Positions 35,385-42,442 of a stretch of 57,729 nucleotides of DNA are shown here, one piece after another (position 1 is the stretch's first letter; every line of letters begins with the position of its first letter). The position numbers were made by a program, and so were the translations under genes. The stretch spans positions 1-57,729 of the forward strand of contig NZ_JAOWLC010000016.1 in assembly GCF_025751535.1 (NCBI RefSeq). Reading direction: 5' to 3'. Origin of the DNA: Lentibacter sp. XHP0401 (GTDB taxonomy: Bacteria > Pseudomonadota > Alphaproteobacteria > Rhodobacterales > Rhodobacteraceae). The notes beneath the pieces were generated by a model. That model was not told the origin of the DNA and did no database searches. It saw only the letters and a list, made by a program, of their open reading frames with translations.

Positions 35385-36271
35385 GCCTCTTCCTGCGCTT
35401 TGGCCTGTGCTTTGGCCTGCGCGCGCCAGAGCGTAAACAGGCCCGCACAGACAACAACCGCCGCGCCGATGGCGACATTGGCCTCGACGCTTTCGCCAAA
35501 GACCAGAACGCCGATGAAGCTGACAAAAACCAGTTGCAGATAGGCGAAGGGCTGCACGGCGCTGGCTTCGGCGACCTCGTAGGTTCTGATCAGAAGCCAG
35601 TGCGCGAAAGCGCCTGTGAAGCAGAGCGTAATCATCCAGATCCAATCTGGCCGCGCCATTGGCTCCCAATAGTTGAGGCCTATGGCTGTCATCATCACGG
35701 CGCCTGAAACACCTGTCCAGAAAAACGAGGTTGCGGCTGTATCCTTGCGCGCGGCGAAGCGGGTGAGCAGGCCGTAGAGGGCAAAGAGCAAGGCCGCGAC
35801 AAGTGGGACAATGGCGGCGGGCGCAAAAACGCCAAAGCCGGGCTTGAGGATGATCAGCACCCCGACGAAGCCGATAAAAATAGCAGCCCAGCGCCGCCAA
35901 CCGACAGCCTCGCCGAGGATCGGGCCTGAAAGCGCTGCGATGAGCAGGGGGTAGCTTGTGAAGACGGCGTGTGATTCTATGAGGCCGAGGAGTGTGAAAG
36001 CGTAGATCATCACGCAGATTTCGGTGGCGAGGATGAGGCCACGGCATATCTGCAAAATCGGCTGTTCTGTGCGTGCGGCGGCGCGAATGCCGCCAGCTTT
36101 GCGATAGGCAATGGTTGTGACGAAAGCCGCGAAGAACCAGTAGCGGACCATCACCACCATAAGCACGTTATACTCGGCGGCAAGGTGGCGCGAGATACCA
36201 TCTTGCACGGCGAAGACAAAGGTTGTGGCGATCATCAGCCAGATGCCGAGGCGGGTGTTGTTTTCGGCCAT
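35381..36271 (-). CDS. EamA/DMT-family transporter
   Basis: 296-residue inner-membrane protein with about ten hydrophobic segments in two EamA halves, ending in an Ala/Gln/Lys-rich cytoplasmic tail (RAQAKAQAKAQEEA). It is unrelated in detail to the two other EamA proteins in the window. It begins 1 bp after the stop of mnmD upstream, so it is probably co-transcribed with it. The substrate is unknown. Confidence 0.87.
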   Translation of the reverse strand: MAENNTRLGIWLMIATTFVFAVQDGISRHLAAEYNVLMVVMVRYWFFAAFVTTIAYRKAGGIRAAARTEQPILQICRGLILATEICVMIYAFTLLGLIESHAVFTSYPLLIAALSGPILGEAVGWRRWAAIFIGFVGVLIILKPGFGVFAPAAIVPLVAALLFALYGLLTRFAARKDTAATSFFWTGVSGAVMMTAIGLNYWEPMARPDWIWMITLCFTGAFAHWLLIRTYEVAEASAVQPFAYLQLVFVSFIGVLVFGESVEANVAIGAAVVVCAGLFTLWRAQAKAQAKAQEEA

Positions 36272-36272
36272 G

Positions 36273-36941
36273 TTACGGCATCCTTGCTGTGGTCATGTGG
36301 CGTTTGCGCCCGAAGCCTGTGCGGCGGGTCACTTCAAAACCCGCATCGGCCAGAGCGCGGCGCACGAAGCCTGCGGCGGTATAGGTAGCGGCTGTGCCTT
36401 GGGTTGCGGTTTGAGCAGCGAGTTGCGCCATGAGTTGCGGTTCCCAGAGCTCGGGGTTTTTGGCGGGAGAGAAGCCGTCAAGAAACCAGGCATCGGCTTT
36501 TTGGGCCATGTTAGAGACTGTTTCACGCGCATCACCGAGAATGAGATTGAATTTTAGATCGTCGGTTTCAAAAGCGGTTGCGCCCGTGTGCCACTGCGGG
36601 GCCAGTTCGGTGCTGAGTGTGGCGAGATCAGGGAAGGCGGCTTGAGCGGCGAGCATATCTTCGGGCTTCATCGGGAAGGCCTCGAAGCTGGTAAAGTGAA
36701 GTTTGCCTGCCTGCTTTGTATCGCGCCAGAGTTTGAGGGCGGCGAGCAGGTTGAGCCCCGTGCCAAAGCCGAGTTCGGCGATGTGAAAACCATCACGGAA
36801 GCGCGTGGGCAGGTCATTGCCATCCAGAAAGACATAGCCGGTCTCTTCCAGCCCGTTCTCAAGGCTGAAATACGGGTCGTCAAAGCGCTGCGAGACGGGC
36901 ACTTGGCCGTCGCGCCAAGTGAGCTCGGCTGGCTGGTTCAT
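36273..36941 (-). CDS. mnmD: tRNA mnm5s2U34 methyltransferase, stand-alone
   Basis: 222-residue SAM-dependent methyltransferase equivalent to the N-terminal domain of E. coli MnmC, which adds the last methyl group to the wobble uridine. The start QPAELTWRDGQVPVSQRFDDPYFS and the SAM motif IAELGFGTGLNLL are characteristic, as is WFLDGFSPAKNPELW. The start at 36941 matches the usual N-terminus; 63 upstream codons are rejected. In E. coli the methyltransferase is fused to an FAD oxidoreductase domain; here an oxidoreductase gene of that kind is divergent, 55 bp away. Confidence 0.88.
   Translation of the reverse strand: MNQPAELTWRDGQVPVSQRFDDPYFSLENGLEETGYVFLDGNDLPTRFRDGFHIAELGFGTGLNLLAALKLWRDTKQAGKLHFTSFEAFPMKPEDMLAAQAAFPDLATLSTELAPQWHTGATAFETDDLKFNLILGDARETVSNMAQKADAWFLDGFSPAKNPELWEPQLMAQLAAQTATQGTAATYTAAGFVRRALADAGFEVTRRTGFGRKRHMTTARMP
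36511..36520 (+). repeat. embedded motif TTAGAGACTG
   Basis: Exact copy on the plus strand, antisense to mnmD, where the codons read Thr-Val-Ser-Asn. It is preceded by CATG and followed by TTT. Confidence 0.6.
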
Positions 36942-36996
36942 CTGTGGCAAATCCGATAGAGACGTAACTGAATGACCATGCAACCGCTGTGAGGGA

Positions 36997-38037
36997 ATGG
37001 CAAGGATGGACGTGACTGTGAAGGGTGCCGGGATATTCGGCCTGTCTATCGCCTGGGCCTGCGTTGAGCGAGGTGCACGGGTGCGGGTGATCGATCCGAA
37101 CGGAACCGGCGGTGGTGCGAGCGGCGGCATTGTAGGCGCGCTTGCGCCGCATGTACCGGAGAACTGGAACGGGAAGAAAGAGTTTCAGTTCCAAAGCCTG
37201 ATTGCGGCAGAGGATTTCTGGAAGAATGTGGAGAATTATGCAGGAATAGAGACGAGTTATGCCCGCACGGGGCGTGTGCAGCCTTTGGCGGATGCGCGCG
37301 CTGTGGAGCTTGCGCAGGCGCGAGAGGAAACGGCGAGAGAGCTTTGGCGGGGGAAGGCCGATTGGTGCGTTGTGAGCGCTGAGGCGCTGAGCGGGCCGCT
37401 GCCCGAAAGCGAAACGGGACTATATGTGCACGATACGCTTACGGCGCGGATGTTTCCACGGCAGGCCTGCAAGGCGCTGGCCGCGGCGATTGTTGCGCGG
37501 GGCGGAGAGATTCTGCGTGACGGGACAGACGCGGGGCAGGTTGTTTGGGCGACGGGGGTGCATGATTTGGAGCGGCTCTCGGCACATTCTGGCAGGCCCG
37601 TGGGCAATGCCGTGAAGGGACAAGGGGCACTTCTGGAGTTTGATATGCGGGAGGCGCCGCAGATTTTTGCCAATACTGTGCATATCGTGCCGCATTGGAA
37701 CGGGACGGTGGCCATCGGATCGACCAGCGAGCGCGATTATGCGGAGGCGGACAGCACAGATGCGCAGCTTGATGCGGTTTTGGAGAAGGCTTTTGCGGCT
37801 GTGCCCGCTTTGCGCGAGGCGAAAATACTGGAGCGTTGGGCAGGGCTGAGGCCACGCGCGAAGAGCCGTGCGCCGATGTTGGGGCGGCATCCGCTTGAGG
37901 AGGGGGCGTTTATTGCCAATGGCGGTTTCAAGATCGGATTTGGGATGGCGTGCGAAGTTGCGCGAGTGATGGCTGCGTTGGTTCTGGATGGGATAGATAC
38001 CATTCCAGCTGATTTCGTGCCTGAAGTATCGCTTTAG
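36997..38037 (+). CDS. FAD-dependent oxidoreductase, resembling the MnmC C-terminal domain
   Basis: 346-residue DAO-family flavoprotein. The N-terminal dinucleotide-binding motif GAGIFGLSIAWACVERGARVRVID is followed by GGGASGGIVGALAPHVPE, which resembles the corresponding part of MnmC, and the C-terminal IANGGFKIGFGMACEVARVMAAL closes the FAD site. In MnmC this domain removes the carboxymethyl group from cmnm5s2U34 before methylation by the MnmD part. Its location beside stand-alone mnmD supports the same role, but other DAO enzymes (amino acid or sarcosine oxidases) are similar, so this is an inference. The ATG could be 36997 or 37006. Confidence 0.7.
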   Translation: MARMDVTVKGAGIFGLSIAWACVERGARVRVIDPNGTGGGASGGIVGALAPHVPENWNGKKEFQFQSLIAAEDFWKNVENYAGIETSYARTGRVQPLADARAVELAQAREETARELWRGKADWCVVSAEALSGPLPESETGLYVHDTLTARMFPRQACKALAAAIVARGGEILRDGTDAGQVVWATGVHDLERLSAHSGRPVGNAVKGQGALLEFDMREAPQIFANTVHIVPHWNGTVAIGSTSERDYAEADSTDAQLDAVLEKAFAAVPALREAKILERWAGLRPRAKSRAPMLGRHPLEEGAFIANGGFKIGFGMACEVARVMAALVLDGIDTIPADFVPEVSL

Positions 38038-38044
38038 GCTTCGA

Positions 38045-38115
38045 ATTGGCTTCGCCAATCCGACCATGTGGGGGCTCTACCCCCACACCCCCGAGGTATT
38101 TTGAACAGAAGAAGA
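38045..38115 (+). repeat. intergenic hairpin repeat, copy 4
   Basis: Hairpins ATTGGC-TTC-GCCAAT (38045-38059) and GTGGGGG-CTCTA-CCCCCAC (38068-38086) are followed by ACCCCCGAGGTATTTT and AGAAGAAGA. It lies between tandem genes, just after the oxidoreductase stop, so it may end that transcript. Confidence 0.75.
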
Positions 38116-38178
38116 GTAGGGCGTGAAAGACAATCGTTACCTTTTTGCGCCAAGGTCGTGCGTGGTTTTTGTGCTGCG

Positions 38179-38208
38179 TTGACAGGGGCGTAGACCGCTG
38201 CGAAAACT
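38179..38208 (+). promoter_or_regulatory. candidate promoter of ugd
   Basis: TTGACA (38179-38184), 18 bases, then AAAACT (38203-38208), followed by an A/T-rich leader to the ATG at 38243. The -35 box is perfect, but the -10 is poor. It is the best candidate in the 128 bp between the repeat and ugd. Confidence 0.35.
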
Positions 38209-38242
38209 GTTTAAAAAGAACATAAAAATAAAGGGCAGTTAG

Positions 38243-39568
38243 ATGAAGATCGCGATGATTGGCACGGGGTATGTTGGCCTTGTTTCTGGTGTGTGCTTTT
38301 CGGACTTCGGGCATGATGTTGTTTGTGTGGATATGGACCCCGACAAGATCGAGATGCTGAAGCGTGGCGAAGTGCCTATCTTCGAGCCGGGGCTGGATGC
38401 GCTTATGGCCAAAAACGTGGCGGCGGGGCGGCTGTCATTTACCACTGACCTCAAGACTGCGGTTCAGGATGTGGAAGCGGTGTTTATCGCTGTGGGCACC
38501 CCGACGCGGCGCGGCGATGGCCATGCGGACCTGACCTATGTGATGGCGGCGGCAGAGCAGGTTGCGCAAGCGCTCACGGGGTATGCTGTGATTGTGACGA
38601 AATCGACCGTGCCTGTGGGCACGAACCGTCAGGTGAAGCAGGCGGTGCGCAAGGCCAATCCGACGCTTGACTTTGACGTGGCTTCAAACCCCGAATTCCT
38701 GCGTGAAGGCGCTGCGATTGACGACTTTATGAAGCCTGACCGTGTGGTTCTTGGGGTGCAATCTGACCGCGCTGACGAGATTATGCGTGAGGTGTATCGC
38801 CCGTTGTTTTTGCGCGACTTTCCGATTGTGACGACCGATCTTGAGAGTGCGGAGATGATCAAATATGCGGCCAACGCTTTTCTGGCGACGAAGATCACCT
38901 TTATCAACGAAATTGCGGCACTCTGCGAACTGACGGGGGCGGATGTGAAGCAGGTGAGCAAGGGCATCGGGCTTGACGGGCGGATCGGTAACAAGTTCCT
39001 CCATGCGGGGCCGGGGTATGGCGGCTCGTGCTTTCCGAAAGACACGAAGGCCTTGGCGCGGATCGGCCAGGAGCACGGCTTGCCCATGCAGATCACCGAG
39101 ACGGTGATTAAGGTGAACGAAGAGATCAAGGACCGGATGATCCAGAAGCTGCTCGACCTTGTGGACGGGAGCTTTAACGGCAAGATCGTGGCTGTGCTTG
39201 GCGTGACTTTCAAGCCCAACACTGACGATATGCGCGCGAGCCCAGCTTTGAAGATTGTGCCTGCGATGATTGGCGGTGGTGCGAAAGTGCGCGTTGTGGA
39301 CCCGCAGGGACGGCACGAAGGCGAGGCGTTGCTTCCCGGTGTGCAGTGGGCGGAAGATGTATATAAAGCGGCGCAGAATGCCGACCTTATGGTGATCCTG
39401 ACGCAGTGGAACGAGTTCCGCGCGTTGGACCTCAAGAAAATTGCCAAGAAGATGAACGCGCCGAAACTTGCCGATTTGCGCAATATCTATTCGGAACAAG
39501 ACGCCAAGAAGGCGGGCTTTGATGCCTATGTCTCTATCGGGCGGCGCGATTATTTTCGCGAAGAGTAA
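38243..39568 (+). CDS. ugd: UDP-glucose 6-dehydrogenase
   Basis: 441-residue NAD-dependent enzyme that oxidises UDP-glucose twice to UDP-glucuronate for surface polysaccharides. It begins with MKIAMIGTGYVGLVSG (Rossmann motif). FLREGAAIDDFMKPDRVV binds substrate, and the catalytic cysteine is in GPGYGGSCFPKDTKAL; the C-terminal domain has GVTFKPNTDDMRASP. The motif set fits Ugd rather than UDP-ManNAc dehydrogenase. It converges on a membrane sugar epimerase/dehydratase gene, so this is a small envelope-glycan locus. Confidence 0.94.
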   Translation: MKIAMIGTGYVGLVSGVCFSDFGHDVVCVDMDPDKIEMLKRGEVPIFEPGLDALMAKNVAAGRLSFTTDLKTAVQDVEAVFIAVGTPTRRGDGHADLTYVMAAAEQVAQALTGYAVIVTKSTVPVGTNRQVKQAVRKANPTLDFDVASNPEFLREGAAIDDFMKPDRVVLGVQSDRADEIMREVYRPLFLRDFPIVTTDLESAEMIKYAANAFLATKITFINEIAALCELTGADVKQVSKGIGLDGRIGNKFLHAGPGYGGSCFPKDTKALARIGQEHGLPMQITETVIKVNEEIKDRMIQKLLDLVDGSFNGKIVAVLGVTFKPNTDDMRASPALKIVPAMIGGGAKVRVVDPQGRHEGEALLPGVQWAEDVYKAAQNADLMVILTQWNEFRALDLKKIAKKMNAPKLADLRNIYSEQDAKKAGFDAYVSIGRRDYFREE

Positions 39569-39577
39569 TGCTGCGGG

Positions 39578-41461
39578 TTAGCTGCTCAGCGGGGCGGCAG
39601 CCTTCTCGGCTTGTGCCGTGTCTTTGGTGATCCAACGGGTCACAATAGAGCGGGCGATGCTTTCGTCATACTGCTCTACGGCGCTGCGGATATCGCGCAG
39701 GGCATTGGCCACTTCGATCTCTGATAACGCGCTTTCCTGAACCCTGAGGATTTTGGGGTGAGGGGTTGTGAGCATGTCGGACGAGATGAGCAGCTCTTCG
39801 TGCATCTTCTCGCCGGGGCGCAGGCCAGTCACCTCGATTTCGATATCGCCGTGGGGATTCTCTTTATCTTTTACCGAATAGCCGGAAGCTTCGATCATCT
39901 GGCGGGCCAATTTGGCGATGGGCACAGGTTTGCCCATGTCGAGGACGAATACATCTCCGCCACGCGCATAGGACGCGGCGAGAAGAACAAGGCGGGCAGC
40001 CTCGGAGATTGTCATGAAGTAGCGCGTAACTTCGTTGTGCGTGAGTGTGAGTGGGCCGCCACGGGCGATTTGCTCTTTGAAGAGCGGGATGACGGAACCT
40101 GATGAGCCGAGGACATTGCCAAAGCGAACCATCGAAAAGCGCGTATTTGTGCTGCGCGAAGCGAGGTCTTGCACCACAAGCTCGGCAAGGCGCTTGGAGG
40201 CGCCCATAACATTGACGGGGCGCACGGCCTTGTCTGTGGAAATCAGAGTAAACCGGCGGACGCCAGCGGCGCGGGCGGCTTCAGCGACAATCTTGGTTCC
40301 GAGCACGTTGTTTGCCAGCCCTGCGATGGCGTTTTCTTCAACCAACGGCAGGTGTTTGTAGGCTGCGGCGTGAAGAATGACATCAACGTCATGCGCGCGC
40401 AGCGTATGTTCGATCAGGCGCTTGTCGGTGACAGATCCAAGGATCGGCACAATTTTGAATTCGGCGGGAGTTTCCGAAAGCTCTTTGTGGATTGTGTAGA
40501 GCGCGAGCTCGGAGTGATCTATCAGGATGATGCTTTTGGGCGAGCAACTGGCGATCTGGCGGCAAAGCTCGGAGCCGATGGAGCCTCCTGCGCCAGTAAT
40601 CATCACATGTCTGCCGGAATAACTTTCTGCCACACGCGGTAACTCGTGAGAAAGGTGCCCGCGCCCGAGAAGCTCGTTGATGACCACTGGCGTTGATTTG
40701 GAGCCGATGGTGCCCTTGCTGAGCAGGGTCGCAAAGCTGGGCAGCGAGTGAACCTCACAGCCGAGAGACCGGAGCTTGTAAGCCAGGCGCGCCTGTTCGG
40801 TTTGTGATGCGGAGGGCAGGCACAGAACGATGCGGTCAATGTTCTCGGAGCGGACCAGATCGGCAAGTTTGAGCGGAGAATATACGGGCAAGCCTGCGAT
40901 AGTCAGGTTTTGCAGCGTCGGATTTTCTTCTATGAAGGCAACAAGCTCGAGGCTCTCATCAGATTGCAGCGCCATGGCAAGCTGCTGGCCGGTTTGCGAC
41001 GCACCGTAAACAAGAATGCGCGTGCGCGATCCGCCTGTCTGGTAGGCGCGGATGAGAAGTTGACGCAAGATCATGCGCATGGCCACGGTTGAGAGCATCA
41101 GAACCATGGTGAAAACGATAAACACGGCATAGCCGTTGAGCGCGCCTACGCCGAGGTTGAGCACAAATGCCATAACGCCAAGTGAGACCGCGAATTTTGC
41201 GGTGCGCAGAATTCCTTGCATTTCGTAGGAGTTAAGCTTGATTCGAGTCAGGCCCAGAAAGTTGCTGGAGAGCGCGGCGGCTACCATGAGTGTCGCGACC
41301 AGAAGAACGAGAGACACCTGCGAGGCTTGCGCCAAGGCCCCCGCACCCAGAACGAGAAGAGCAACACCAAGAGAGAAAGGAACGATGAGTGTGTCGAGCA
41401 CCATAAAAATAAGGCGCTTTTGGGGGCGTTTCAGGCGCGTCGCAAATTTGAGGGCCAACAT
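39578..41461 (-). CDS. membrane-bound nucleotide-sugar epimerase/dehydratase (FlaA1/CapD-like)
   Basis: 627-residue protein. Four hydrophobic segments (about 20-115) anchor it in the inner membrane. A first Rossmann-like domain (about 125-270, RILVYGASQTGQQLA) follows, then the catalytic SDR domain with ITGAGGSIGSELCRQI near 290, LHAAAYKHLPLVE, and LISTDKAVRPVNVMGASKR, where Met replaces the usual SDR Tyr, as in FlaA1/PglF-type 4,6-dehydratases. It probably makes a UDP-4-keto-6-deoxy sugar for capsule or lipopolysaccharide. The exact product is unknown. The partner gene ugd converges, 9 bp away. Confidence 0.9.
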   Translation of the reverse strand: MLALKFATRLKRPQKRLIFMVLDTLIVPFSLGVALLVLGAGALAQASQVSLVLLVATLMVAAALSSNFLGLTRIKLNSYEMQGILRTAKFAVSLGVMAFVLNLGVGALNGYAVFIVFTMVLMLSTVAMRMILRQLLIRAYQTGGSRTRILVYGASQTGQQLAMALQSDESLELVAFIEENPTLQNLTIAGLPVYSPLKLADLVRSENIDRIVLCLPSASQTEQARLAYKLRSLGCEVHSLPSFATLLSKGTIGSKSTPVVINELLGRGHLSHELPRVAESYSGRHVMITGAGGSIGSELCRQIASCSPKSIILIDHSELALYTIHKELSETPAEFKIVPILGSVTDKRLIEHTLRAHDVDVILHAAAYKHLPLVEENAIAGLANNVLGTKIVAEAARAAGVRRFTLISTDKAVRPVNVMGASKRLAELVVQDLASRSTNTRFSMVRFGNVLGSSGSVIPLFKEQIARGGPLTLTHNEVTRYFMTISEAARLVLLAASYARGGDVFVLDMGKPVPIAKLARQMIEASGYSVKDKENPHGDIEIEVTGLRPGEKMHEELLISSDMLTTPHPKILRVQESALSEIEVANALRDIRSAVEQYDESIARSIVTRWITKDTAQAEKAAAPLSS

Positions 41462-41650
41462 AGCTGAAAAATTCCTAACTCGTTAAATCCTAAATGCCAC
41501 TGCGCGCCGCGAACCGTTTACGAGAAAATGCGCTATTTCCGACAGATAGTTTTTACAAAACAATATTAAGATATGGTTAATTGGCTATGGGTGGCAACAC
41601 AACAAATGCTGCAACCGCAAAGTGGTGGATTTTTGCCGCTTTTGGCCTGT
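41462..41650. other. intergenic region upstream of the membrane epimerase
   Basis: 189 bp between the start of the FlaA1-like gene and the end of the CaiD-like gene. The part next to the epimerase start is A/T-rich (TTTTTACAAAACAATATTAAG around 41555) and probably holds its promoter. No gene or clear hairpin is seen. Confidence 0.4.
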
Positions 41651-42442
41651 TTAGCGGCCTTTCCAGACTGGATCGCGCTTCTCGGAGAAGGCGCGCGCAC
41701 CTTCCAGGCCGTCTTCAGAGCCATAGAGGATATCGACGCTGGCCAACTGGCGCTTGGTGATGCGGTTCATGGCGTCTTGAAACTTGCTGTCTTCCGCATC
41801 GCGCGCGATTTCTTTGATTGCCGCGTAGACGAGCGGGGGGCCGGAGGCGAGCAGGCGTGCCATCTCCCAAGCCTGGTCCATGAGCGCATCAGACGGGTGA
41901 ATATGGTTCACAATGCCCCAACCGTGCGCCTCTTCGGCATCAAACCAGCGGCCCGTGAGCAGAAGTTCCATCGCAATATGATAGGGGATGCGCTTGGGGA
42001 GCTTGATGCTGGCAGCGTCGGCCACAGTGCCAGAGCGGATTTCGGGCAGCGCAAAGGTGGCGTGCTCGGCAGCGAGGATGATGTCGGCTGAAAGCGCCCA
42101 TTCCAGACCGCCGCCGCAGCAGATGCCGTTTACCGCTGCGATGACCGGTTTGTTCAAGTCGCGTAGCTCTTGCAACCCGCCGAAGCCACCGACGCCGTAG
42201 TCGCCATCAACCGCATCACCATCGGCTGCGCCTTTGAGGTCCCATCCAGGGCAGAAGAATTTTTCGCCAGCACCGGTGATGATACAGACGCGCAACTCGG
42301 GGTCATCGCGGAAGGCGGCAAATGTTTCGCCCATGATGCGGCTTGTGGCGAGGTCGATCGCGTTGGCTTTCGGGCGGTCGAGTGTAACTTCGAGGATGCC
42401 GCCTTCACGGCGTGTTTTGACGGGGCTTTCTGAGGGGCTCAT
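41651..42442 (-). CDS. caiD: carnitinyl-CoA dehydratase-like enoyl-CoA hydratase
   Basis: 263-residue crotonase-fold enzyme closely resembling E. coli CaiD, which interconverts crotonobetainyl-CoA and carnitinyl-CoA. Shared blocks include ILEVTLDRPKANAID near the start, LRVCIITGAGEKFFCPGWDLK, VIAAVNGICCGGGLEWALSADI (oxyanion hole) and the identical C-terminus EKRDPVWKGR. The gene starts inside the last codon of the NDP-forming CoA ligase (4-bp overlap), so the two are coupled. With the acyl-CoA dehydrogenase upstream this suggests crotonobetaine/carnitine metabolism. CaiB-type CoA-transferase and CaiC-type ligase genes are absent from the window. Confidence 0.82.
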   Translation of the reverse strand: MSPSESPVKTRREGGILEVTLDRPKANAIDLATSRIMGETFAAFRDDPELRVCIITGAGEKFFCPGWDLKGAADGDAVDGDYGVGGFGGLQELRDLNKPVIAAVNGICCGGGLEWALSADIILAAEHATFALPEIRSGTVADAASIKLPKRIPYHIAMELLLTGRWFDAEEAHGWGIVNHIHPSDALMDQAWEMARLLASGPPLVYAAIKEIARDAEDSKFQDAMNRITKRQLASVDILYGSEDGLEGARAFSEKRDPVWKGR

